From assembly GCF_019097595.1 (NCBI RefSeq), contig NC_080729.1, positions 4,156,917-4,220,916 of the forward strand: a stretch of 64,000 bases of DNA. Direction: 5' to 3'. This document shows, in pieces, positions 25,201 to 38,600 of this stretch. Made by a program: the position numbers and the translations under genes. The notes below the pieces were generated by a model. It was given only the letters and a program-made list of their open reading frames with translations. It made no database searches and was not told the DNA's origin. This stretch comes from Hemibagrus wyckioides. Its lineage: Eukaryota > Chordata > Actinopteri > Siluriformes > Bagridae. Every line of letters begins with the position of its first letter. Positions within the stretch are counted from its first letter, which is position 1.

Positions 25201-28200
25201 CAAATCAGAAAACAAAATAAATCAGAAAACAAAATAACAAATCAGAAAACAAAATAACAAATCAGAAAACAAAATAAATCAGAAACCAAAATAACAAATC
25301 AGAAACCAAAATAAATCAGAAACCAAAATAACAAATCAGAAAACAAAATAAATCAGAAACCAAAATAAATCAGAAACCAAAATAACAAATCAGAAAACAA
25401 AATAAATCAGAAACCAAAATAACAAATCAGAAAACAAAATAACAAATCAGAAACCAAAATAAATCAGAAACCAAAATAACAAATCAGAAAACAAAATAAA
25501 TCAGAAACCAAAATAACAAATCAGAAAACAAAATAACAAATCAGAAAACAAAATAAATCAGAAAACAAAATAAATCAGAAACCAAAATAACAAATCAGAA
25601 AACAAAATAAATCAGAAAACAAAATAAATCAGAAACCAAAATAACAAATCAGAAAACAAAAAAAATCAGAAACCAAAATAACAAATCAGAAAACAAAATA
25701 ACAAACCAAAAAAATAACAAGTCAGAAAACAAAATAACAAATCAGAAAAACTAAATAAAAAATCAGAAAACAAAATAACAAATCAGAAAACGCAAGGACA
25801 ATTGGAAAACTGGAAAAGGTTTTGAGGGGTGTTCCTTCCTCAAGTGGAGGAGTTTAAGTATCTTGGGGTTTTGTTTACAAGTGAGGGAAGGATGGAGCGT
25901 GAGATTGACAGACGGATTGGTGCAGCGGCAGCAGCAATGCGGTCCATGTACTGGTCTGTTGAGGCGAAGCTCTCGATTTACCAGTCAATCTACGTTCCTA
26001 CTCTTACTTATGGTCATGAGCTTTGGGACATGACCGAAAGGACAAGATCCCGGATACACGCGACCAAAATGACTTTTCTTCACAAGGTGGCGGGGCTTTC
26101 CCTTAGAGATAGGGTAAGGAGCTCTGTCACCCGGGAGGAGCTCGGAGTAGAGCCGCTGCTCCTCCACATCGAAAGGGGCCAGTTGAGGTGTCTTGGGCAT
26201 CTGTTTCGGATGCCTCCTGGACATCTCCCAGGGGAGGTGTTCCGGGCATGCCCCATCGGGAAGAGACCCTGGGGAAGACCCAGGACACGCTGGAGGGACT
26301 ATGTCTCTCGGCTGACCTGGGAACGCCTTGGAATTCCCCGGGAAGAGTTGGTGGAAGTGAGGGAGAGGGAAGTCTGGGCATCCCTGCTTAGACTGCTGCC
26401 CCCACGACCCGGCTACGGATAAGTGGGAGACAATGAATGAATGAATGAATGGAAGGTTTGTGACATCTTTCACTCAGGATATACAAGAAGTAGGAAATTG
26501 AGTGCAACTTTAAATTTAAGAAAATAACAAACATATAAATTTATATTTATAAGAAAATAGAATTCATTCAGCGCTACTTTGAGAAAGGACGTTCATATGG
26601 CATGATTTTGGATATACTGATAGCGTATCATGGCGTAAAGATTAGTTTGCGATGTCTGTCTAAAAACACACCTGAAGAACACAGGAATGTTTTGAAGACT
26701 AAATTATACCAGATTAAAGGATGTAAGGAGCGCTATAAGATCAGAGCTGTGTTCATACACACACCAATCCACTTTCTACTGCTGCAGCTACTGCTGGACT
26801 TCCTGTATATCCTGAGTGACAGATGTCTCGTCCAATCAGTGATAAGAATTCTATTCGTAAACTATACCTACCTTTATCGTTTTGTCTATTTGTCGCTGTG
26901 TTTTCTGATTTGTTGTTTTCTTTTCTGATTTGTTATTGTGTTTTCTGATTTTTTCTTTTCTTTTCTGATTTGTTGTTTTCTTTTCTAATTTGTTTTTCAT
27001 TGTTTTCTGATTTGTTTTTTTGTTTACTGATTTGTTATTTTTTGTTTTCTGATTTGTTTTTGTTTTTGTTTGTTTTCTGATTTGTTTTTGTTTTTTTTGG
27101 ATTTGTTGTTTTGTTTTCTGATTTATTTTTTTTCTGTTTTGTTATTTTGTTTTCTGATTTGTTTTTCTTTGTTTTTGCGATTTGTTATTTTGTTTTCTGA
27201 TTTGTTGTGTTTTCAGATTTTTTATTTTGTTTTTTCTGATTTGTTATTTAGTTTTTCTGATTTGTTATTTTGTTTTGCACTTCTCAGCCACTGCAGTAAA
27301 ACCTTAAGCAAAGAGAAAACACACTAACATGTCGATGTTTACTCAGAATTTCGTTACGGTATAAATCTTCCAGACCACTGAAGATTCATTATAAAGATTA
27401 ATATACAAGTGGATTTTTCCTTTTAGGCAGCCTGACTGGTTCTCAGCATCAAAACACACTTCATCATCATTACTCACAGTTAACAGCTGTGACCGATAAG
27501 CAAATAAACCTTGCACAAATTTTATTACAATTGACATATTATGTAAAGTGGAATAATACGGTTTCCAGAGAGGATTTCGTGGGACGCCAGCGATTGAGTG
27601 TTGTGTAAAAGTCATTTGCAGGTGTGTTGGACATGCTTTTTTACCAACAAGTTTCCTCTGCACATAACTGCGCTCATGGCTGGAAGTGGAATATAAAAGC
27701 GTATAAATCACGCACAAACAGATTGGACGAAGCAATAAAGGCCACATGAATATGTAAATGCACGTCTTCAGCAAGACTTCAGCTGAGGTGCCTAAGAAGA
27801 GCGTGACTGTGGGAAAAATGCAAACACACTTCCTGAAAAGAAAAGAAAAAAAAAAAACAGTCAGACGCCTCGGTGGAGGTATAAAAAGAGTCCCTTGACG
27901 GAGAACAGGAACTGCGGAATACATTTAAGGCCTCCGAAAAAGAAGCTGAATGGGGGACAGCGCAGGAAAGACATCTCAAATCTGCTGCCTAAATGCAGTG
28001 TGTTACACTAACACAACACACACTCCTAATACAGGACAACACACTCCTTACAGATCAACAGATAGAAGATCGGTAATCTTACTATGGATGTCTAAACATT
28101 TAAGAATAAAAAAATCTTGAGAAATCATCCGAAATTTACATGTGCTGCTGAATTCTCCAGTCTGATTAGTTGATTAATTTTCTTTCATGGTAGTTCTGAC

Positions 28201-28332
28201 TACAAGATTTATAATAATGTCTATAGCAACACTAATACGCATGGCCTTGTACTGTATGATGGATGCTCCACGTCATCTCAGACCAATAACAAGACAAACA
28301 GTTTTCTGGAATTTCCTTCGGGATCAATAAAG

Positions 28333-28398
<66 letters not shown>

Positions 28399-29671
28399 AC
28401 AAAGAAAATGTATGATCATTATTGTGGTGATTTTTCCATACAAGATGTTCATTTACATTGTATGGAAGGAGTCTCCAGTACTAGTACGTGTTCTCAATAA
28501 CATGACAAAGTTTTTCCATGTCTTATATAAGGTCTCTGATATAAACGATCAGAGAAACTGACTTGTTTTGTTTTATATTAAATGATGTTCCTTAATTAAG
28601 TATAAAAATATTAATTGATGGAAATGTTTTGTGGTTATATAAATAGATAAATGAAGTACCTGCTGTTAAAGGAAAATAATCAACTTTAGTGTTCTGGGCC
28701 TTATCGTTGATTATTTTCCTTTAACAGCATGCCACATTGTGGCACATTTTTTCCTTACCTGATACACATTCTACCTTTTAATTATTTGATTAATAAGCTT
28801 ATGTATGATATAAATTGATTTAAAGGTGATTTATTTTGTCATTGAGTTTATTTGCTTACACTTATATGCTTATGAATGTCCAAGTAATACACAAAAACTC
28901 ACACAATCCTCAGTCCAACAGCAAAAATAGCTGTAACTGTAACAGCCCTAGTACCAAAGCTACTCAAATGATATACAGAAAAAAAGAGAGAGATAAAACA
29001 AAAGGTCAGGAGCTTAGAAGCTTTTACTTTTGTCAAAGATTGCCTGACACGATATGAGAGAGAGATTCAGCTGGCCCGTTTAGATCGGGTCTCGGCCTGA
29101 CCCAGGTCCTGAGTCCGAGCCAGCACTAAGGCCGGGAAGTGATGGAGAAATCCACAGCACTCTGTCCTAATGTCTCTGTGGGAGGACATTAAGCTCTGGT
29201 GAAGGGTTCAGGAGACTTTTAGGCTGTGAGGCAGGTGCAGTGTGAGACGTACAGGAAGTAAGTTTGAGGGACAGGAGGGAACGAGATTGGCTTTTTAATC
29301 CGTTAAAAAAGACAGAACGAGACAAAGCAACAAATCTCGACAGAGAAGAGAGAAACAAAAGACAGGAAGAGACAAATCAGAGGGGTCTGCCTTTGTGATT
29401 TGTGTGTGTGTGTGTCCCGAGCTCGGCGTTAGGAAGCGCAGGGAGTCAAGGCAACGTGTCATACAGACACAGTTCATCAGGGAGAAGGAATGCTCGCTGG
29501 ACGGCTGAGAGCAGCTCGTCGCTCTCCTCCGCAAGTCTCCATCCGTCCAATCTATCCGTCCACACTCTATTCCTCTATCAGCTCTCGCTATCACGGAGGA
29601 GGACGGCGTGAGATCATCGGCTGTCTACATGTCCCAGCTGCCTCGGAGGGGAGACGAGGCCAGATCACCAC

Positions 29672-29717
<46 letters not shown>

Positions 29718-30244
29718 GAAGACTGAGAGGCAGACAGGGAGAGATATTAGGGAGGAGAAGGGATCTGATAAGAGGCAGCAGACGCAGAGAGGAGGGGAGA
29801 GGAGAAGACGATGACACTCACTCGATTAATCATTTGTACATTCCTCAGAGAGCTGGAGTGTCCTCATCAGACAGAACCCCCCCTACTCTCTACACCTCTC
29901 TCCCTCCCTCTGTCCCTCTCTTCCTTTTCTGAAGATGGGATTATCCTCGGTAAGAGAAGAAAAAAAACAATCACAAAGTCTCCAGCTATTTGATCTACAT
30001 AAACATGCGTACACGCTCTGAAAACACACACCGACACACACAGGAGCTGAGAATGGGGGGCCTGACCGAGCAGAGAGGTCTCTGTTGCTGCCGGTGTTGG
30101 TGGAAACGTAAACACTTTGCATTCACAGCCGGTTGAAAAAGCAACGGGTAATAAATTACTGTTTATCTACAGCCTGACAGGCTTTAGGTCGAATGGGAGC
30201 CGGCTGTGTGTTTTGGCTCCGAGCCAGGAAGTGAGGAAAGAGAG

Positions 30245-30294
<50 letters not shown>

Positions 30295-33200
30295 GAAAAG
30301 TGAATCAGGGCTGCCACCCACATCACATGATCACTTTAGCAAAGCTGGGATGCCATGCACGTGGAAGACACATTAGATACTGTATGCAAAGCAGTGTTTG
30401 TGGAGGAGCTTGAGTTGCATGAAGTGCGTCTGGGTGGCGGCCGTGGCCGTGAAACGAACTGCAACCGCCACAGACATGCTGATAAAATCACGGCTACAAC
30501 TTTTAATGGAGTAAATTCACCTTTTACGCTAGCTATTTCAGGGATTTCATTGGAATTTCCACTATATTTGTTTGTGTAAATGATCCTGCAAATAATTTAT
30601 GAATACATTTGTTTGTATACAGCTTAATAAATGAGAGCCCTTGAGAGGAGTCTCACAAGAGAGCCTCTTCTGGGCACAGGATACCCTTTATGATTACAGT
30701 AGCAGCTCTTTGGAAGGTCTTCGTTGATTTGCAATGGTGTTAATCATTCTCATCACCAAGTAGGATTTGTTCCTGCTGCTCGGAGCCAACTTGATTTGAT
30801 GTTATTTCGCCAGTACACAGTTCAGAATCGGTGCACGAGAATTCATGGAAATGATTAACGCGTCAAATTGACGGCACTGATTCGTGTCGACGCTATTGAG
30901 TTTCTTTTCGATGCCTTTGAACCAACCCTTTATGGAAATTGTGTGACTACGCAACCAAACATTTTCATGTTGAGTTTCCAAGAACTTATTCCCATCTTCG
31001 AGTGTTTTCAGAATGCTTCGTTTTCCATCATTTACAGCCTCAGAAGTAAGATGCTTTTGTTGCCAAGACGTTATAGCCAATACCTGGTCAAGTTACAAAA
31101 AAACGACTGTAAACCTTATAGCCTTGTTTCACACGGCTCCTCTCTGTCATGCGGCCAAAGACCGCATGTACATGACACGGCCTAGAAAGAGGTGAAAGCT
31201 ATGCAGAAGAAGAATCAGTGGTTTTCTGCTCGTAGAAATGAAGCATCGGGGGTGATTGGGGGGGTGTAAGGGGGTTGTGGTTGATGGCTGGTAGGGCAGA
31301 ATTAGGGTGCTTTAGGAAAGCAGAGGATTACAGGCGGCTTCTTCAGCCCCCACTGGGTCCTATTGTTGGAGTTTAATGATGCGTAGGAGCCTCTGTCCTG
31401 ATGGGCCCTGCTGAGGGCCTGGAGCCTTTAAGGTATGTAGAAGCACACAGCCAGACAATAAACACACTGATCAATGAAACGTGGTCTTTAACAACATCCG
31501 TCGGAAGCTCTTAAATTTTAAAACAGGACATTCTTGCAGTCAAAGACAAGTGAAAGTGAATCACAAATGATGAAATTCCTGGATGAAATGGTCTAAGTAC
31601 TGAGCCTTGCAGAACTCCTTATTTGTATGTAACAGTGAGTCAAGACTAAAGATTTTTCACATGCATACACACACACACACGGTTCTAACCTGGTATCATG
31701 ACAGGTGTCGGAGCGTTAGCTTCAGAGGAAAGAGACAGACGTCCTCCCTTGCCGATGCGATCGCAGAGTAGCGTGATGTGTTTCTTGAGCCGTGAGGTAT
31801 CTTTGGGCATGCTCAGCTGGGACGTACTCAGGCTAATGGCTTGATCCTTAGGACTTCTCGACAGACACGTTCTCAAGAGATGAGACACAGCTGCGTCCAC
31901 GCTCTCCTCCCAGCCCTGAGGGAAAGAGAAAGAGGTAGAAATGGTAGACCCTCAGACTGAAAAGTATTGCGCCTTTGATGTAAGCAGTCAGGCAGTAATT
32001 CACTTCTAATTTAATCGCCAGTCCATTTCAATCTAAAGTGTAAGGGAACATACTAAGGGAACTTTAGTGCCCTAAAGTAGTGCCCCCGGTGGTAGAGTCG
32101 AAAAGTATTGTGTTTAATCCAGGAGATAGTGACAGACAAGTCTAGGGGCTAAGAAGTGATAAATTTTGGCATTATGTGAAAGAGAAAAAAATTCCTTACA
32201 TCATCTTCAACTCAAATGTAACTCTTTGGTAAAAAATCAAAAATTCTTTATTCTAATTTTAACCAATTAGCTAAGATGTGCTCAGAAGCTGAGGGTAATG
32301 CAGCTAGCTGATAATGGAGTCTCCACCTTCCCATGTTTAATTGATTTAAATATTTGTCTCAAACTGCTTCCAGTTCATTGAACAGAATCGGGGTGGACAT
32401 CTTGAACAAGAAAAATCTAGGCCCCATTTCCTAAAGCTGACATGTATTGCAGTTATTTAAGGTTTAAAACACTTGCAAGCGTGCTAGCATTTTCCCCAAA
32501 AATTCATATGCTGACAGCTTTATTATGCACGTACATATAAAACAGCTGCAACTCTCCAATTCATGCATTTTTCTATTTATTAAAGAAAGACATGTCATAT
32601 CAATCACTTAAAGCCGCTACAAACAGTCTTTTCTTTACCAGTATCTCTTACTTCTTGTTGTTGAACAAGGAAAAAAGGTTTGTTGTGTTAGTGAGTCAGG
32701 AAAAAAAAAAAAAGCACTCACACTTGAGACTCCTTCCAAAAATTGTTGAAAAAAGTTCAGCCTTTAAGGTCCTTATGTACCTTTCTATAGAAAGAATAGC
32801 TATAATGTTCTAACCATAACGTTAATGATTAGAATGAGCACATCTGGCCAATCAGGATCAAGAATTAAACAGCGCTGTGGTAGATTGGTAGATGATAATC
32901 CAGCCCTGCTTTGTTTACATATTCCTGGAGCTCTTATGTGTGAATTTTTATTTCTAAAAGATTTTCACTATTGCAAGTATTGGCATGTTGTGTAACGGCA
33001 AGTGGAATCTTGAAAGAAGAAAAAAAAAAAGACGTTCATAGCGACTGGAAAAATTTCAGGAGAGGTTTGCGGACAGGCTGGACAGACAGCCTTACACATG
33101 GATCAGTGTGTGTGTGTGTGTGTCCAAGACTCCCAGAGAGATGGCGGATGATCTCGGGTGTTGACAGGCAGGGAAGGGCTGCGCTGTCCCCTGCCGCCAT

Positions 33201-33826
33201 CCAGATAGCCCTTAATGAACCCTAATGACAGGTAATCAGTCCTGTAATGATGATGACAGGGAAGAGCCATTTACAGCCAGAGGGGAGGGAAGACAGAGAG
33301 AGAGAAAGAAAGAGAGAGAGAAAAAGAGACGAAAGGAAGAGATGAGATTTAGCTAGTATCACTGAGGAAGAGTCTCTCTGAAACCAAGAAATGAATTCAG
33401 GGATTATGTAAAACGTTTCTCCACATACTCTGTGTGTGTGTGTGTATGCATGTGTGTTGCTGGGAGGTAAGGTAAGTTGGTCACAGGTGAGTAAAACCTG
33501 AGTGCTGTCCTCATGCCCGAGTGCATTGCTGGAATTCCAGTGGCGGTGACTTACTCGGGATTATTTGCTTTGGAAGATAAGAGGGTCTAAAATTGAATAT
33601 GGTGACCGTGGCTCCTGGTGGGCGATGGGGAAAGTTTGTGTGTGTGTGTGTGTGTGCTGACCTGACACATACATACGCCGATACGATTTGCTTGAGTTGG
33701 GAACATGAAGGTGGAACAGGAAATGAGAGGGAGCGAGAGAGAAAGCTCATGATACGTGTCATTAGTGAGTGGCTGGCTTGGTTTACTGATTCTATCTGGG
33801 TCTGGTCCATGACTCATTCACTCTCC

Positions 33827-33859
<33 letters not shown>

Positions 33860-35661
33860 CCACACATGCACACACACACAGAGCATAAGTGGTAACTATA
33901 GAAACCAAACTTTCGCTGATATATACCTTTCCTCTGTCACCATATAAACTACTATGTTTACACCCCACTAACCGACACTGCGGCTTTCCATCTTTTTTCG
34001 AGCAGCGTGTTTCGTTTTGATCTGTGACTTTTTTTACAGCTTGCTCGCTATTCCCTTCCTCTTGTCGTTGACAATAAAGCGTATCCAGCAAGCGACCAGA
34101 AATAGTGTAGGAAAGGATGGCGCTACCTTGTTGTTTGTAGTGTGGTTTGCTTTATAAAAAGGATTCCCCAGTAATTGGGTGTAATTGGCGGTAATTGTCA
34201 TTGCCTGCATTAGCTCACACATGTGGCATGCACAGAGGAGTGGTATATAAATATAGCAGGCCATGTATGTATATATGGAATCGCTCTAAAAGTAGCACAC
34301 CCATTCGAATGAGGACACCGTACTGCTTTAGATGTAGGGCTTATATAGCTCTGCTGCAAATTACAGCCCTGGCATGCTCCAGGGTTTTTGTGTGTGCATG
34401 CCACCTGTCCGGGGAAGAAGCTCACCACTTTCGTTCTGGAGGCTTTCGCAGTGACGCCTGCGGCCGGTATTAGCCCCGAGCGGTGTGTGTTTGCTGAATA
34501 GAATGTCGGTTAATTGATAACAGAAAAGGAGTGATGCGGCAGATCTCGGAAAAGGCCTCCTAAAGCGAGAGGGGAGTACGTGCACTCGCAGACCGAGGTG
34601 CAACTCAGCACAAGCAACAAAATTAAACAAGCCAAGAATAGTCATATTAATTCAGTACCGCATCTGATAAACAGGTCATACAGCATAGTAAAATTAACGA
34701 GAAAGGAAACCTTCTTCGTTTGGCTTTCCAGAGGAGGTCTGCCTAAGACTATAGCAATTTTGCTTTCTCATTTACAAGGCAGCATAAGATTAGCTTTCTC
34801 CTTAGAAAGTAAATATTCTTATTTTTATTATTAAGCTAAACCCTTAATCAGTCCTTATTAGTTATTAAGCCACTGTTAAGTTCAACAAAAACATGTTTTC
34901 TGTTGTCTGTCTGTCACCTGTCACTCGGTCAGTCTGACTGTCTGTCTCCCTGTATGGCTATTAATTGGCCTATTTGTCTTCCTGTCCATCTGTGTGTCTG
35001 TTGTTCTATCTGCCTGTTTGTCAGTCTGTCGCTCTTGCCTATCGGGCGCTCTGTCTGTTGATCCATCTGCTTGTGTCTGACTGCCTGTCCACTGGTCAGT
35101 CTCAGTCTGTCTGTCTGTCTTGGTCCATTTGCTTGCCTGTCTGTAGAGTCAGTCTGCCTGCCAGCATCTGTGTGTCTATATGTATGCAGCTTTTAATGCA
35201 TGTTAGTTTATAGGTCTGTATAAATTTGAACTGTGCTGGCAGTACGTTTACTTCTTGATGATGGCAATCCCATAATTCAGTTCACCAGACAATACAAACA
35301 CAAAAAAATGCAAAACACTTTCTCTCTTTGATCGGTCAGTGCTCAGTGGACTGCTTCTTTCAATGTGCTTGCTTACACACGATGCTGTTCCTAAAGAGCA
35401 CAAACAATTGGTCAGCTTTTAGCAGCGTCAGCCAGTACACTTTGGGGCCTCTGAGGTCAAGGGCGCTGCCCAAAATAGGGTACTTAGAGGAGAGAGTGAC
35501 AGTGTGTGGGTGTTCTTTTACTACAGACGCATGAAAGCTAGCAGTGACATTAGTGCAGTCTTTGCTATAAGCATCTAATCGCATTGTATTTGCGACACTG
35601 TACAGCTGGAACTATAGCAGTGCCAGAAGCATAGCTTATAGGATTGCTATCTGATCTGCAC

Positions 35662-35693
<32 letters not shown>

Positions 35694-38600
35694 TCTATAG
35701 CAAGCTAATTAGCAGATATGCCTCTTTAATGACCTTTCACCCCAAACCTAAACTCAAGCAGCATTAACAAAAGTGTTTTTACTTTATTTACACCCATTTA
35801 TTACTATCCTATAATGCAGTGAGACTGCTACAGAAAAGCTGTCAATAAAAAAAAAATAGCAGAAAGCAATGTCTGCTCTTTTTACCTCAAAGTACTATAG
35901 GTATTAAACATTGTTCTTTGTGGTTGAAGTTTACTTGTACAAAAACACCTGAGTAAATGGCTTAATATTTCCAAATGAATAGAATAGTAGAATTACCAGC
36001 TGTGGTGTATCTTGCAGCAGCGGCAGTAGCGTCGCCTCCAGTATAGCGGTTTGATCGGTGCCGAGTCCTTGCCAAAGAGAGACCAGGAGGATGAGCAGAT
36101 GCGTGGCGCTGCGTAACCTGGAGAAGGCCTGCACCAAACACGCTCGGTTCTCCTCCGCTGCATCCGCCAGCGCTATCACCTGACAAAGAGAAGAGAGAGA
36201 GAAATCTGAGTCACTCTATCTCCATTCATGTTGACTTCATCAACTTAACATCATAAATGTCCAAAAGCTTCATTTCAGACTTGAACTGGAGACTCCTGTG
36301 GGAGGTAATGGAAGGTGCAAGCACTGGATTTAACCTTATGTGCAGCAGGTTTTGCACTCCGTCCACGGAGGGAAACGGAAGCCGTGTTGACAGGAAAGAT
36401 TGCTGAACTGAAAGTGAAGGGAAAAAAAAAAAGAAAGAGGCCACACTTTATGATAAAAGCCTTCCAATCAGTTCAACGCAGTAAAAATACAGAAATTGTC
36501 ATCTGTGGGAGAACAGGCATTATTTATATAGCATACTTTTTACACACAGACACACACACACACAGACAGACAGATTCAGTGCTGCTGAAGTGACCTGTCA
36601 CCTGTACGCCTAGGAGTTTTCACTCACGTTTAATCGCTCGCGAACCGCCGGGTCTCGGAGGGACGAAAACCAGGAAGCCGCCTTTGAAAGCAAAGCCTGC
36701 TAACTGAGAGGAGTGTGTGGTGACAAAACGGGCTGTTGTGCCAAGGCAAACTGAGCCGTGGTGAAGGGGCTTTTGTGAGGGCCAGCGCATGGCCTGATTG
36801 ATGCCAGCTGAGGAGGAACAAAGGCACATTTAAGCCAGGACGGTGTGCGTGCATGCAATTGTGTGTGTGTGTGTAGTGTGAAGGACTGGATCCAGGCCCG
36901 ACTGTCCAGGAGAGGAGATTAGCAGACACAGTGCAGCCTCGCATCCTGTTTCATACGGCAAAAGGAACAGTGAAACACTCGGGTTAAAGCGTTCACGCTC
37001 ACCAGAGGGTCTGAGACTTGTGGGAAAACTCAAGGGTCAAAAAAACACAAAAGGATTTGATGTTTGTGCTGCAAACTAATGGCACATGAACAGATTTTTT
37101 GAGCTGTTACAAATATAATTAGCCTCTTGAGTGTTTTGACTGGAGCATCCTGGTTCTAAGGTGGTCCACACACACACACAGTTGCCATAGCCGCTCGCTT
37201 ACCCTCGCATTTTGCAAAAATTACACAGCCTAAATATACCCATCTATTTCCGACGTAACATTTATGACCCAAAACAAACCGTGACCAGTAACCAGCACCG
37301 AGAACGAGCCAAGCAAATCCATTATTCCTGAGGGACGGAGCCACAAGCTGCAAGGCAGAAATATCTCCCCAGCTGGGATAAACAGCTCTTATTTATTCGT
37401 TAGCTGTTTTTCTTTTGGGTGAGGGATGCTTTTGGTTTGCGGTCTTTCTTGCACCTTGACAAAGGGAAGCTACTCATTCAAATGCGAGGCTTTGTCGTTA
37501 GCGGAACGCTCTGACAATGCTTTGGGAACGTTTGGGATGCTCTGAGGGTGAGATAAGCTGGTGGAAAAGTACAGAAAGGAACAACAGAGGAGAGTACTGA
37601 GGTGTGGGACTGTCTGTGGCGGCTCGAGAGCGGACTTTCCCTGAAGCGCACTGGGACAGGTTCGTTTCAAGGTTTGCCCGCGGAACATGAATTATTGAAT
37701 CATAATGAGGAGCTTTTTATGAAACACTGAAATGGATGCAGACATGAAACAAGCTCGGCTTTTGTACTGCTTTAACTATTAACAATGTGCACCAGGACAA
37801 TAGGGTAGCTTTGAGACAGTGTGCTGCTGTTGGTATCTTTGTGTGTAGCTTACAAGGAATATAATAACCTAACAGAATATATAGGGATTCACTGGTACTG
37901 ATATTAGAATCCTGACGTCCAATAACACTATAGTGACACTATTTCCCGCATGCCTTTATGTGTACTGGTTTTGGGGGAGATCCCCATGCTACTCACTGGG
38001 ACTGACTTTACTCAGAGTACACATCAGGGAATGATTCAGAGAACAGATTCAGAGAGACTGAGACAAGAGGACAGACAGATGCTGTCTAGATCGATCGCTA
38101 GACAGACGGCTAGATAGCTAAAGAGGTCGCTATAAAAACAGATGTAGAGACAGACATGATGAATCGCAGATACAGGATACGAATTGTACGCTGTCAAGCT
38201 CGAACGCCAACAAGAGACAAAAAGAGGATGAGCAGAGGCTGACCTTTTCAAGCATGTAGCTTGTCTTTGGATCCTCAGACACACACACACACACACAAAA
38301 ATCACAGATGAGAAATATCATATGCCTTTAAAACATCACTTTTGCTTATACAAGCAGGAAACAGTTAGAGTAAATGTGTGTGTGTGCTCAAATTATATTA
38401 CAGAAAATATATGTGTGTGGGAAAAGGGAAACAGCTCCCTAGGGAGGGAGAGACAGAGAGATCAGCATCGTACCAACAAATAATCCTAGACAGTAACTGC
38501 TTTTGTGTTCGGTCACGGTGCGGAGATAGCGCACGGCTCGATAGCTCTCGGTCGCTTGGCCTGGACAATGCTTGTTTATAAACCGAGCCTTTGGAGCGGA

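Larger units (their letters stand above)
24070..27295 (+). mobile_element. foldback-like DNA transposon, non-autonomous, with nested LINE
   Basis: The ends are 19-bp inverted repeats: tacagtggctgagaagtgc at 24070-24088, and gcacttctcagccactgca at 27277-27295, with one mismatch. Both sides are flanked by gtaaaa (24064-24069 and 27296-27301), a likely 6-bp target duplication. Inside each end is an array of the same unit in opposite orientation: caaaataacaaatcagaaa on the left (about 1.7 kb) and its complement on the right (about 0.4 kb). The centre (25800-26890) holds a LINE fragment and a relic resembling a transposase N-terminus. The 6-bp duplication and the relic suggest an integrase-related DNA transposon family such as IS3EU, but this is inference. 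Confidence 0.75.
22286..31689 (-). other. bbs9: bbs9 intron (9.4 kb)
   Basis: The intron lies between the last two visible exons. It contains the foldback-like element at 24070-27295, repeats at 28141-28400 and 28661-28729, and GA and TG microsatellites at 29400-30292. I see no additional exon: phases of the flanking exons (1 nt + 2 nt) fit each other directly. Confidence 0.8.

Noticed and set aside
24090..27276. CRISPR-like array of short repeats
   Set aside because: The units are contiguous without unique spacers, in a vertebrate intron. It is a satellite-like array.
27343..27924. A 193-codon open frame on the minus strand beside the foldback element
   Set aside because: No similarity I recognise, low-complexity F/S/L stretches at the start, and no relation to the neighbouring element's termini. 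Treated as chance.
35997..36179. Leucine-rich stretch in the bbs9 exon as a transmembrane segment
   Set aside because: BBS9 is soluble, and the stretch is a conserved amphipathic helix flanked by charged residues.
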